DNA of 64,000 nucleotides from Chloroflexi bacterium HGW-Chloroflexi-2 (lineage in GTDB: Bacteria > Chloroflexota > Anaerolineae > Anaerolineales > Anaerolineaceae). Position 1 is the stretch's first letter. Each line of letters opens with the position of its first letter. The position numbers and the translations under genes were made by a program. Location: assembly GCA_002840735.1 (NCBI GenBank), contig PHBY01000010.1, positions 105,546 through 169,545 on the forward strand, written 5' to 3'. Shown one piece after another: positions 8,649 through 16,898 of this stretch. The notes under the pieces were generated by a model. That model saw nothing but the letters and a program-made list of their open reading frames with translations. It ran no database searches and had not been told where the DNA came from.

Positions 8649-11453
8649 ATGAGAAACAATATATTTAGTAAAATACCAAAATTTGTTTTCCCGTTGGGTA
8701 CTACTGTTCTGTATGCACTCCTATTTCTTACATTGCACGCAAAACTTGGAAACGGAATTTCCGCACTTTCCATTTTTCCTGTTGCGCTGACTGGCTGGTA
8801 TTATGGCGTCAAATGGGGAATTTTTGCAAGCATAACCTTGCTTTTTCTAAATTACCATTTATTTTATTATTTGAGTGGAATTCATGGTGCCGAGATGGCT
8901 TTAAAAACCGGAATCACGGGGTTTGTCTCGGTTATTTTTGTAGGAATTGGGGCTGGAGTTTTGCACAGACTCAACCAAAAAATAAAACAAGAATTGACAC
9001 AACGTGAAATCTATCAATTAGCACTCAGTAAGAGTGAACAACGCCTCCGATCACGGTTTAATAATATGTTAGATGGTATGACGATCAATGAAATCGTTTA
9101 TGAAAATGGAAAACCGGTTGATTGGATCATCACTGATGTAAATCCTGCTTATGAGAACTTGATGAAATTGTCTCGAAATGAAGTAGTAGGAAAAAGGGCA
9201 ACAGATGTTTACGGCTCTTACTCCACCATTGAACCAATGTTAATAGATTACGACCGTTTGCTTAATACTGGAAAACCGATCACCAAACGACGACATTATT
9301 TGTTGAAGAACCGAAATATTATCTTTTCTGCATTTGCTCTGGATGGAAACCAAATCGCTGTGATTTTCAATGATATTACCGAACAGGAACTGGCATTACA
9401 GGCGGAAAAGAAACAACAAGAAATCGTTGAAACCATGGGAAAAATCACCTACGCATTGAATGAAACCATGAAATTGGATGAAGTGCTGGACATCATCCTT
9501 GAGAATTTGAGTGAATTTGTTTCATTTGACGCTGCTGATATTACACTTATTCATAGTGATCGACTCAAAATGGCGAGGCACATTGGTTATTCAAAGCTTG
9601 GATTAAGTGAATTTGCTGAGAATTTTGATATTCGCCTGGATGAAATGTCAACCAGCCAATGGATGTTGAAAAATCAAGCTCCATTAATTATCGAAGATAC
9701 CTCTGCTTCTCAAATCTGGACCGTGTTTCCAGAAGTGGAATGGATTAAATCATATCTGGGGTTTCCTATCATTGCTCGAGGGAAACTGGTTGGATTTTTA
9801 AATTTTCTCAGTTCGAAAAAAGACTTTTTTAAGGATTATCCTTTTGAACAACTACTTCTTTTCACAGAACAGGCGGCCATTGCCATCGAAAATTCTCGCA
9901 CCTTTGAAGAAACCCAGAAACGCTTACAACGTTTGGCGGTTATCAACCAGGTAGCTTTCAAAATGACCCAACCCGCTGACCTGGATGTGATACAACAATT
10001 GTCCGTCGATAGCATGGCCGAAGCTTTAGGGGTTGACCAGGTGGGTCTGGCTTTGATGAATCCAGACCGTAAAAGCATGACCATTGTTGCAGATCACCCA
10101 GGCGCTGGAAATTCATCCACGATAGGTATGCTTATCCCTTTAGAAGACAACCCTTCCATGAATTATATTTTAAAAAATAAGAGCTCGTTCTATTCCGAAA
10201 ATGTCCAGGATGATCCGATGCTTCATGCAGTCAAACATTTAATGGTCAGACAAAATATTCATTCCATCTTGATTGTCCCATTAATTGTGGGTGGTGAAAT
10301 AATTGGCACGATTGGCTGTGATATTACATCGGAAAATCGCAAACTGATCTCAGAAGAAATCAACCTGGCAGAGATTCTGACAAATCTTGTGGCTGGTAGG
10401 ATCGAACAAGCACGATTATTAGAAGTGGAAAAGAAAAGAGCTATGGAATTGGCGATGCTGCACGAGACTTCCCTGTCAATTACGCAACCATACGATTTAT
10501 CAATTCTCCATCGCCAAATTATTGAGAAAGCTGTCTGGCTATTGGATTCTTCTGCCGGAATGTTGTACTTGAGAACTAAAGACCACGATGTTTTTGAGTG
10601 TAAGGTCAGTTATAACAACCTATATGATCCGGTAGGCACTCAACTGCACGTGGGAAAAGGAGCGGCCGGTCTCGTTGCAGAGACAAATCAACCTCTTATC
10701 ATTCCCAACTATGGCTCCTGGGATCAAAAACCAGCCACATTTGATCAAGTAACAGATGATTTTCCACTCTTATCTGTTCCTGTCCACTGGCAGGATGAAG
10801 TAAAAGGGGTTATTCAAATTGCCCGCGAACCAGGAAAACCTTCCTTTGAAAATAGTGATGTTGAGTTGCTTTCTTTATTCTCCAGTCAGGTGGCAATTAC
10901 TTTAGAAAATTCACGCCTTTACCAGGAGGTTCAGGAGCTGGCAGTTTTGGATCCTTTGACTCAGGTTTATAACCGGCGTGGGTTTGTTGATATCGCCACA
11001 CGAGAGTTTGAACGCGCCCAAAGATTTGCGCACAATCTGGCAATACTCTTCCTTGATATAGACCACTTTAAAGACGTAAATGATACCCATGGGCATGCTG
11101 TGGGAGATCAAATTTTAAGTGAACTGGCAGAGCGTTGCAGAAATACATTAAGGAACGTGGATGTGATCAGCAGGCATGGGGGAGAAGAATTTTTGGTCTT
11201 ATTGCTGGAAAGCAATTTGAAAACTGCTCAACAAATTGCCAGACGAGTCCAGTCGGTGATAAAAGACTACCCATTCCAGACGGACGCTGGCCCGATTTCA
11301 ATCACCGTATCGATTGGAATTGCCGAATTCAACGAACAGGTTAATGGTCTGAGCACATTGATTCACAATTCAGATATGGCGTTATATAAAGCCAAATCAA
11401 GTGGTCGTAATCGGGTGGTAGTTTTCCAACCAGAAGATGAATGCTCAAACTAA
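8649..11453 (+). CDS. Membrane-anchored PAS/GAF diguanylate cyclase (GGDEF)
   Basis: A large signalling protein of 934 residues that should make cyclic di-GMP. An N-terminal block of hydrophobic segments (residues about 10-110) resembles the four-helix KdpD-type sensor region (DUF4118-like). A PAS-like domain (about 125-240) follows, then three GAF domains (about 260-410, 430-580 and 610-750; note repeated ITLENSRLYQE- and IAIENSRTFEE-type ends). The C-terminal GGDEF domain carries LDPLTQVYNRRGF, LFLDIDHFKDVND and the active-site GGEEF. A GTG at 8628 is an alternative start; neither has a strong ribosome-binding site. The signals sensed by the GAF domains cannot be read. Confidence 0.93.
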   Translation: MRNNIFSKIPKFVFPLGTTVLYALLFLTLHAKLGNGISALSIFPVALTGWYYGVKWGIFASITLLFLNYHLFYYLSGIHGAEMALKTGITGFVSVIFVGIGAGVLHRLNQKIKQELTQREIYQLALSKSEQRLRSRFNNMLDGMTINEIVYENGKPVDWIITDVNPAYENLMKLSRNEVVGKRATDVYGSYSTIEPMLIDYDRLLNTGKPITKRRHYLLKNRNIIFSAFALDGNQIAVIFNDITEQELALQAEKKQQEIVETMGKITYALNETMKLDEVLDIILENLSEFVSFDAADITLIHSDRLKMARHIGYSKLGLSEFAENFDIRLDEMSTSQWMLKNQAPLIIEDTSASQIWTVFPEVEWIKSYLGFPIIARGKLVGFLNFLSSKKDFFKDYPFEQLLLFTEQAAIAIENSRTFEETQKRLQRLAVINQVAFKMTQPADLDVIQQLSVDSMAEALGVDQVGLALMNPDRKSMTIVADHPGAGNSSTIGMLIPLEDNPSMNYILKNKSSFYSENVQDDPMLHAVKHLMVRQNIHSILIVPLIVGGEIIGTIGCDITSENRKLISEEINLAEILTNLVAGRIEQARLLEVEKKRAMELAMLHETSLSITQPYDLSILHRQIIEKAVWLLDSSAGMLYLRTKDHDVFECKVSYNNLYDPVGTQLHVGKGAAGLVAETNQPLIIPNYGSWDQKPATFDQVTDDFPLLSVPVHWQDEVKGVIQIAREPGKPSFENSDVELLSLFSSQVAITLENSRLYQEVQELAVLDPLTQVYNRRGFVDIATREFERAQRFAHNLAILFLDIDHFKDVNDTHGHAVGDQILSELAERCRNTLRNVDVISRHGGEEFLVLLLESNLKTAQQIARRVQSVIKDYPFQTDAGPISITVSIGIAEFNEQVNGLSTLIHNSDMALYKAKSSGRNRVVVFQPEDECSN

Positions 11454-11503
11454 TTGAACGAATAAAATAATTGGCGGGATTTGACTAACACCCCCATCTC
11501 GCA

Positions 11504-11533
11504 ACAAAAAAGACCTTCTTGTGAAGGTCTCTT
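11504..11533 (-). terminator. Terminator of tRNA-Asp
   Basis: AGACCTTC and GAAGGTCT form a perfect 8-bp stem with a 4-base loop. In the leftward direction it is followed by a T6 run, directly after the tRNA 3' end. Confidence 0.85.
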
Positions 11534-11538
11534 TACTC

Positions 11539-11614
11539 TGGCGGGAGCGACGGGGTTCGAACCCGCGGTCTCGGCCTTGACAGGGCCGCATGTTAGCCAC
11601 TACACCACGCCCCC
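11539..11614 (-). tRNA. tRNA-Asp (GUC)
   Basis: The minus strand folds as a tRNA: acceptor GGGGGCG/CGCTCCC with one G-U pair, anticodon stem CGGCC/GGCCG around the loop CTGTCAA (anticodon GUC), T-arm with GGTTCGAACC, discriminator G and an encoded CCA at 11539-11541. Confidence 0.97.
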
Positions 11615-11732
11615 GAGTAAAAAAGATTTTACCATAAACTCACAAAAATGGAAGGTATAATTTTCTAAAATCTATACACTTTATCAATGACTAAGCTTTT
11701 TTAGCCTTCATTATAACGGCAGTATCTATGGT

Positions 11733-12239
11733 ATGCAGAGAGATCTTAACAATAATCTACCCTCCATCCATGCTCCGCCAGGGTTCTTGTTAAAATCCTG
11801 GCAGTTAGAATCCCGGCAAGAACGGGAGCAATATGTGCAGGCCCGTAATTTGTGTTTCCCAAATGCACCAATTTCACTGGAAGAATGGGTTTATTTCATG
11901 AGTTCACCATCCTGGTCGACCGCAACCAATTTTGCAGTTTTTGATATGGATTAATTAGCGGGTTGCCTGACAGCCTTTTGGGACGCAGAACAGAACCGTA
12001 ATCTAAGTGAAAAGATAGGTTATACGGAGTAAATCTTCGTTTGCCCGCAATGGCGTCACAAAGGATTGGCCAGCGCTATGATCTCGAAAGCATTGGACTT
12101 CTTAAAACAAAATGGCATGCGCTACGCTCAGTTGCAGGTTCGCACCGATAATCGTGACGCCCTTAATCTGTACGAAAAATTAGGTTTCATCATTGTTCAG
12201 GAAAGTGGTATCTACACCCGGACGATTTCAGGAACCTGA
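11733..12239 (+). pseudogene. GNAT N-acetyltransferase pseudogene with two in-frame UAA codons
   Basis: The single frame 11733-12239 reads as a GNAT acetyltransferase of about 168 residues but is interrupted by TAA at 11952-11954 and at 12030-12032. Between and after the stops the frame stays clean and homologous-looking: LAGCLTAFWDAEQ, then CPQWRHKGLASAMI (the acetyl-CoA motif RxxGxA) and NRDALNLYEKLGF (motif B). Both stops could each arise from one base change (for example CAA to TAA). This looks like recent inactivation; no frameshift is needed. Readthrough of two UAA codons is not expected. Confidence 0.8.
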
Positions 12240-12246
12240 ATCTAAA

Positions 12247-13122
12247 TTATTTCTGACGATACCCATGGATCAGGACGATAATCACACCGGATAAAATTAA
12301 TACTGCTGTCAGGTAGAATTGTGGACTTGGGATCTCTGTGAAAATCAGATACCCCAGCAATGCTGAAAACACAATCTGCCCCAGATTAGCGACACTGACG
12401 ACCTGCCCACGGAAGTTTTTCATTGAGTAATTCAGCAAGGTATGACCACCAAACGTCGGGATGATCGCCAGACCCAGAAAAAGCAGGATATTGGTCAAGC
12501 TATAGGTTTTGATCGGATTTACAAAGAATAAAGCACACATCAGGCTGAATAATCCAGCTGTTAAATAGAGCGGCCACATGTAAAGCCAGAGTGGTAAGCG
12601 ACCACTGTTTTTCCGTCCCAATGCCAGGTAGGCGGCTAGAAAAAGCATCGAAATGAAACAAAGCAAATGCCCACGCAGGTCAGGCGAGCTCCAATCAAAT
12701 CGTCCCAGACCCAGGATCATCAACCCGGTGAGTGCCAGAAAAGTGCCAAACATTTCAATGCGGTTTACGCGTTCACGGAAGAAGATCCACAGAAAGAAAG
12801 GCATCACAGCCGGTGTGGTATTGACAATTAAACTGGCATTCGCGACCGGGGTAAGGGCTATCCCCATATTCCAGGTGATGAAATGTAACCCCAATAATAA
12901 ACCAGGCAAAAGAGAAAGTTTGACCTGTTTGATACCATATGGCTGGCTGTAATTTCGTTTTTCTTTTAAAAAGAGTGGCAGTATGAAAATGGTGGCTATC
13001 AGCAGACGATAAGCAGCCAGTAGATAGGGGTTCTCGTCGCTGGCTTTGATCATTATCACAGCGGTGGAACCACACAGAACTCCTATGGCAAGTAATAAAA
13101 TTTGAATCCAGCGTCTATGCAT
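12247..13122 (-). CDS. EamA/DMT-family transporter
   Basis: A 291-residue inner-membrane protein with about ten hydrophobic segments in two EamA repeats (first ending near EMFGTFLALTGLMILG, second ending near FYLTAVLILSGVIIVLI). The family exports metabolites such as amino acids or nucleotides, or acts as a drug/metabolite transporter; the substrate is unknown here. The ATG at 13122 has no ribosome-binding site but lies 6 bases after a TATAAT, suggesting a leaderless mRNA. The dead GNAT gene is convergent with it, 7 bases away. Confidence 0.9.
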   Translation of the reverse strand: MHRRWIQILLLAIGVLCGSTAVIMIKASDENPYLLAAYRLLIATIFILPLFLKEKRNYSQPYGIKQVKLSLLPGLLLGLHFITWNMGIALTPVANASLIVNTTPAVMPFFLWIFFRERVNRIEMFGTFLALTGLMILGLGRFDWSSPDLRGHLLCFISMLFLAAYLALGRKNSGRLPLWLYMWPLYLTAGLFSLMCALFFVNPIKTYSLTNILLFLGLAIIPTFGGHTLLNYSMKNFRGQVVSVANLGQIVFSALLGYLIFTEIPSPQFYLTAVLILSGVIIVLIHGYRQK

Positions 13123-13128
13123 ACAGGG

Positions 13129-13134
13129 ATTATA
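13129..13134 (-). promoter_or_regulatory. -10 box six bases before the EamA start (leaderless mRNA candidate)
   Basis: The minus strand reads TATAAT-CCCTGT-ATG. A start of transcription 6-7 bases after the -10 box would fall on the ATG. No good -35 hexamer was seen. Confidence 0.5.
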
Positions 13135-13153
13135 ACGTTGATGGTATTAAATG

Positions 13154-13185
13154 AGAACTTCACACGGAATTCCGTGTGAAGTTCT
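13154..13185. repeat. Perfect 32-bp palindrome
   Basis: AGAACTTCACACGGAA is followed directly by its reverse complement with no loop. It lies between the DUF2202 gene stop and the EamA start, both leftward, and could act as a terminator or an operator. T-runs next to it are weak. Confidence 0.7.
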
Positions 13186-13216
13186 TTTGGAGATTCATAG
13201 AGGAGAGTGTTATTGA

Positions 13217-13918
13217 TTATCTGCGTCCACCCCGTCGCCCCATGGTTGTGGTGCTCTGAAACCTTCCATTTCCATTGGCATTCGACTGATCAACAATTTC
13301 ATCAAATGCATTCTGGGGCATGTATTGTGGTTCATAAGTTTCACCCGTTTGACGATTGAAGGTATTGACAAAAGCTTTCAAGTGGCTGTACGAGCCTCGC
13401 AAAAGACTTTCAAAAACGCGGGTAACATCCGGATTTGTTGTTTCTTTTAGACCTTCCTGCAAGTCGAGGATGTCGATTTCTTCAATTGCCCCACCCACTA
13501 GTAATGCGTCAGAGATGGATTGACTACCTTTGATTACCAGGTCATCATACAAGGATTGCAGATCCTGATTGGTAAATTCACCAACTTCACCAAGTATGGG
13601 ATCTTCCAACCCATATCGGTCAATCAACGTTTTGACAGCGTCCATATGCCGTTGTTCGCTTCTGGCTATATTATTGAAGAGAATCAGATCCCATTTTTCA
13701 TAAAGGGTCAGATAAACATCACGGGCTAATTTTTCTTCCTCGCGCATGAATAATAAGGCATCGATTTCATCTTGCGTGAGTTCAGTGCTGGTTGTTTCTT
13801 GTCCCTCAAAAGTGATACCTGTTTGTTCATCGAAGGCATACACAGATTCCAATGGTTTGAAGCCCAAAATCCCAAGCATGGCTATTAATATCGTTATAGA
13901 TAAGATTGTCTTTTTCAT
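13217..13918 (-). CDS. Secreted DUF2202 ferritin-like domain protein
   Basis: A 233-residue exported protein. A signal peptide (MKKTILSITILIAMLGILG, about 28 residues) is followed by a four-helix DUF2202 domain with carboxylate/histidine metal-ligand motifs: FMREEEKLARDVY, then ARSEQRHMDAV, and later RGSYSHLKAF. Such E-x-x-x-R-D and E-x-x-H helices are typical of ferritin-like proteins, so a di-metal site is likely. The C-terminus is basic and glycine-rich (TMGRRGGRR). The start at 13918 has an AGGATG ribosome-binding site. The function is not known for this family beyond the fold. Confidence 0.88.
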   Translation of the reverse strand: MKKTILSITILIAMLGILGFKPLESVYAFDEQTGITFEGQETTSTELTQDEIDALLFMREEEKLARDVYLTLYEKWDLILFNNIARSEQRHMDAVKTLIDRYGLEDPILGEVGEFTNQDLQSLYDDLVIKGSQSISDALLVGGAIEEIDILDLQEGLKETTNPDVTRVFESLLRGSYSHLKAFVNTFNRQTGETYEPQYMPQNAFDEIVDQSNANGNGRFQSTTTMGRRGGRR

Positions 13919-14102
13919 TTTTCATCCTTTTATTTTTTTGTTTGAAATTACTTTCATGTCACTATCATACCTGGACCCTGTCAATTTTTTATTCAGAATG
14001 TATTAAGAAATCATTTGGATTCTTCGAATAGCAACTCATTATCAGAAACTTCGTGAATGAATTCACAAAAAATAAATTTCACTTGCAATTAATCTTTTTC
14101 GC

Positions 14103-14108
14103 TATAAT
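14103..14108 (+). promoter_or_regulatory. -10 box upstream of the small membrane ORF and CBS gene
   Basis: TATAAT lies 11 bases before the ATG of the 34-codon ORF at 14120 and about 112 bases before the CBS start. The -35 region (CTTGCA about 15-16 bases upstream) is weak. Confidence 0.45.
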
Positions 14109-14119
14109 AAAACCATGCA

Positions 14120-14224
14120 ATGATTACACTCATGATCATTAACTTTTTAATAATCTTAAGCATCCCCGTTCACATCATCATCTATATATCTCATCAATAC
14201 CAGGAAAATAAGGAGATTGTATGA
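14120..14224 (+). CDS. Candidate 34-residue membrane peptide overlapping the CBS gene start
   Basis: This ORF encodes a hydrophobic helix (ITLMIINFLIILSIPVHIII) followed by a short polar tail (SHQYQENKEIV). Its TGA overlaps the ATG of the CBS gene by four bases (ATGA), and its last codons include the CBS ribosome-binding site AAGGAG. That arrangement suggests translational coupling. It fills most of the otherwise gene-free 300 bases after the DUF2202 gene. There is no ribosome-binding site of its own, but the promoter box is close enough for a very short leader. It may also be only a leader or uORF. Confidence 0.4.
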   Translation: MITLMIINFLIILSIPVHIIIYISHQYQENKEIV

Positions 14225-14664
14225 ACACAGTTAAGGATATTCTGGCAGAAAAAGGCAAACAAGTCTGGTCGGTTGAACCAAATTCGTCTTTGATCTCAGC
14301 ATTGAAAAAGATGCGTTCTCACAATGTGGGCGCTTTATTGGTCGTAGAAGATGGGGAGGTCCAAGGGATTATATCAGAACGTGACTTTGCATATCGCATC
14401 GCCGAAAAAAGTGCTTGCCCGCTGCAAGAAGCAGTGTCCACCTGGATGACGGCTGAAGTAATTGTGGTTAATTCCAGCACAACGATCAATGAATGTATGC
14501 AATTAATGTCACGAGAACACATCCGCCATTTGCCAGTCGTGGATGATGGCAGATTGGTGGGATTGATTTCCATTGGAGATGTAGTTCGGGCTGTGATCAG
14601 TGGACAGCAATCCACCATTTTGGGATTGGAAAATTATATTCTCAGCCAGAGATTGACCAACTAA
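14221..14664 (+). CDS. CBS-domain pair protein
   Basis: A 147-residue soluble protein made of two CBS motifs and little else. The first (about residues 10-70) ends in EVQGIISERDFAYRIAEK, the second (about 75-135) in DGRLVGLISIGDVVRAVI. Stand-alone CBS pairs usually bind adenine nucleotides and act as energy sensors, but no partner is evident here. It has a strong AAGGAGATTGT ribosome-binding region. Confidence 0.93.
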   Translation: MNTVKDILAEKGKQVWSVEPNSSLISALKKMRSHNVGALLVVEDGEVQGIISERDFAYRIAEKSACPLQEAVSTWMTAEVIVVNSSTTINECMQLMSREHIRHLPVVDDGRLVGLISIGDVVRAVISGQQSTILGLENYILSQRLTN

Positions 14665-14689
14665 CCCCAATCCAAAAATTTGAATTAAA

Positions 14690-14738
14690 CAACAAGAGCA
14701 ACGGACTGACATTCTCGCGATGACCGTTGCTCTTGTTT
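14690..14738. terminator. Long hairpin between convergent CBS and xylB genes
   Basis: AACAAGAGCAACGG and CCGTTGCTCTTGTT form a perfect 14-bp stem with a 19-base loop. It lies in the 86-base gap between two convergent stops and probably serves both directions; the T-runs are short. Confidence 0.65.
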
Positions 14739-14750
14739 GCTCATATTCCG

Positions 14751-16286
14751 TTATCCTACAGCAAATTGGGAAAGATTGTGCATATTTTCCCGCAACAAAG
14801 GGTAGAGTTCGCGATAGATGGCATAAAGCTGGTTGTAACGCTCCACATGCGCTGATTGGGGATGGTGCCTGTTTGTCGTTTTTACACAGGCTTCAGACAC
14901 CTGGGTCACCCCAGCAGCATCCTGATCGGCAGCAATCGCTAACAAAGCTGCGCCATAAGCAGGTCCTTCTTCCACAGCCAGATTAACCACCTCGCTACCA
15001 AAGATATCTGCCTGCAACTGGCACCAGAAAGACGACTTTCCACCGCCACCAATTGCTCTTACCTGATCGATTGGTACTTGCAAATCATGCATGATCTCAA
15101 AGCCATCCCGTAAAGAGAAGGTCACTCCTTCCATAACAGCCCGCACCAGATGGGCAGCTGTATGACGGGTAGTGAGGCCCACAAAAGCTCCCGTCGCCAA
15201 TGGATCCAGATGCGGAGTGCGTTCTCCGGTTAAATAGGGTAAAAAGATCAGTCCCTCTGCACCGGGAGGAACCTGGGCAGCCTGGGCCGTCATCGATTCG
15301 TAACTGAGTGACAACTCCTCCGCGCCATTCAGATTACTGGCAGATGTACGGAACAAATCCCGCAGCCAACGCAACGAATTCCCGGCTGAGAGCGTGACCG
15401 CCATCAAATGGTTTTTCCCCGGCACAGCATGACAAAAAGTATGTAATCGCCCTTTAGGGTCCAGACGAATTTCATCACTGTGAGCAAATACCACCCCACT
15501 GGTGCCAATGCTGCTGCTTACCAACCCGGAACGGACAATCCCTGTTCCCACTGCAGCTGCCGCATTATCTCCTCCACCTGCCACCACCGGAATTCCATCT
15601 GGCAATCCTAGTTTTTTGGCGACGGAAGATAGCAAACGGCCTGTAATTTGAGAACCCTCAAACACTCTTGGAAACCACTCGCGGGGCAAATCAAGAGTCT
15701 GCAGTAATTCAGCACTCCAATCACGCTTGTTCAGATCCAAAAGTAAAGTCCCGGCAGCATCTGAACAATCACTGGCATACTCGCCTGTCAACATAAAGCG
15801 GATATAGTCCTTGGGTAACAGGACTTTAGCTACACGTTCATAATGCTGTGGTTCATGGTTGCGCAACCACAGGATCTTGGGAGCCTGAAAACCGGTTAAA
15901 GCCGGATTACCCGTAATTTCAATCAGACGCTCATAACCAACTGCAGCGGTGATCTGGTCGCACTCTGCTGCGGTACGTTGATCGTTCCAGAGCAATGCCG
16001 GGCGAATGATCTGATTCTCATGATCCAGAAACACCGATCCGTGCATCTGACCGGTCAAACCAATCCCTACTACCAGGGATGGAGAAATCGCTGATTGTGC
16101 CAATAGTTGCTGAATCGCATGAATGGAACCTTGCCACCAATCCGATGGATTCTGCTCGCTCCACAAAGGTTGTGGGGAGTACAACGGATATTCCTGTTGT
16201 GCAATTGCCACAATTTTTCCGCCCTGATCACAAAGTAACGCCTTGGCAGCACTGGTACCAATGTCCAATCCGATGAAGTATGACAT
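14751..16286 (-). CDS. xylB: Xylulokinase
   Basis: A 511-residue FGGY-family carbohydrate kinase that would phosphorylate D-xylulose with ATP for the pentose phosphate pathway. The N-terminal phosphate-binding motif is GLDIGTSAAKALL; LTGQMHGSVFLD and LLWNDQRTAAE are typical of xylulokinases and carry the sugar-contacting region. The FGGY signature region is GEGITFSLRDG-like (MEGVTFSLRDGFEIM), and the C-terminal nucleotide site is AIGGGGKSSFWCQLQADIFG. The start at 16286 follows AAAGGACG; an in-frame extension to 16448 runs into the REP repeat and is not credible. No xylA or transporter is adjacent. Confidence 0.93.
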   Translation of the reverse strand: MSYFIGLDIGTSAAKALLCDQGGKIVAIAQQEYPLYSPQPLWSEQNPSDWWQGSIHAIQQLLAQSAISPSLVVGIGLTGQMHGSVFLDHENQIIRPALLWNDQRTAAECDQITAAVGYERLIEITGNPALTGFQAPKILWLRNHEPQHYERVAKVLLPKDYIRFMLTGEYASDCSDAAGTLLLDLNKRDWSAELLQTLDLPREWFPRVFEGSQITGRLLSSVAKKLGLPDGIPVVAGGGDNAAAAVGTGIVRSGLVSSSIGTSGVVFAHSDEIRLDPKGRLHTFCHAVPGKNHLMAVTLSAGNSLRWLRDLFRTSASNLNGAEELSLSYESMTAQAAQVPPGAEGLIFLPYLTGERTPHLDPLATGAFVGLTTRHTAAHLVRAVMEGVTFSLRDGFEIMHDLQVPIDQVRAIGGGGKSSFWCQLQADIFGSEVVNLAVEEGPAYGAALLAIAADQDAAGVTQVSEACVKTTNRHHPQSAHVERYNQLYAIYRELYPLLRENMHNLSQFAVG

Positions 16287-16392
16287 GTTATCGTCCTTTC
16301 TGAGATGAATAATGAAATAACAACAATAATATTTTATCTGTAAATGGTAGTAAATTTGGTTTTTTACCACCAAACAAAAAAATTGATACCCC

Positions 16393-16437
16393 CGTAGGGG
16401 CGTTCGGCCGAACGCCCCTACGACGAACGCCCCTACG
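16393..16437. repeat. REP palindrome on the 5' side of the RAYT remnant
   Basis: A perfect 30-bp palindrome (CGTAGGGGCGTTCGG plus its complement, 16393-16422) is followed by an extra half copy (CGAACGCCCCTACG, 16424-16437). The same unit forms the array at 16821-16898 on the other side of the transposase fragment. Confidence 0.9.
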
Positions 16438-16544
16438 ACGCATGTCAAAAATCACCATTCATTATATGAAATAAACCATTCATCCTTCAATTTCATTGTA
16501 AAATTAATGACACATAATTCCATTCCATATTCTGGAGTCCATCG

Positions 16545-16841
16545 ATGCCTTACAACCGTCTTATCCACAACCGACACTCCATCCGTCTGCAAGGATATGA
16601 TTATTCATCCGAAGGAGTATATTTCCTGACCGTCTGCACATACCAGCATCAACAATTGTTTGGCAAAATTGAATATGGAATCATGTATTTAAACCAATAT
16701 GGTCAAATTGTCCGTGATGAATGGGAAAAATCCGCCATTATCCGGGTAGAAATCGAATTAGGTGAATATGTAATCATGCCCAATCATATGCACGCCATCG
16801 TTTTCATTGTTGACAACCCCCGTAGGGGCGTTCGGCCGTAG
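16545..16841 (+). pseudogene. REP-associated tyrosine transposase (RAYT), truncated
   Basis: A Y1/HUH-type transposase of the RAYT family that is cut short. Present are the typical N-terminus (IRLQGYDYSSEGVYFLTVCTY) and the HUH metal-site motif MPNHMHAI near residue 85. Complete members are about 150-180 residues and carry the catalytic tyrosine after the HUH motif; here the frame runs into the REP array and stops after 98 codons. The tyrosine and C-terminal region are missing, so it should be inactive. A GGAG ribosome-binding site precedes the ATG. The flanking REPs are the family's usual substrate. Confidence 0.85.
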
Positions 16842-16898
16842 GGGCGTTCGGCCGTAGGGGCGTTCGGCCGTAGGGGCGTTCGGCCGAACGCCCCTACG
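16821..16898. repeat. REP array: four 16-bp direct repeats plus an inverted half
   Basis: CGTAGGGGCGTTCGGC is repeated four times without spacers (16821-16884), then CGAACGCCCCTACG closes the hairpin (16885-16898). It interrupts the RAYT frame on the left and supplies the stop codon of the regulator gene on the right. Confidence 0.92.

Noticed and set aside
11733..12239. Recoding of stops in the GNAT gene
   Set aside because: Both stops are UAA, which is not used for selenocysteine or pyrrolysine, and the positions are not functional residues.
16287..16448. N-terminal extension of xylB
   Set aside because: The extension runs into the REP repeat; the FGGY start MSYFIGLDIGTS at 16286 has its own ribosome-binding site.
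16821..16898. Tandem 16-bp repeats as a CRISPR array
   Set aside because: The repeats have no spacers between them and belong to REP hairpins next to a RAYT.
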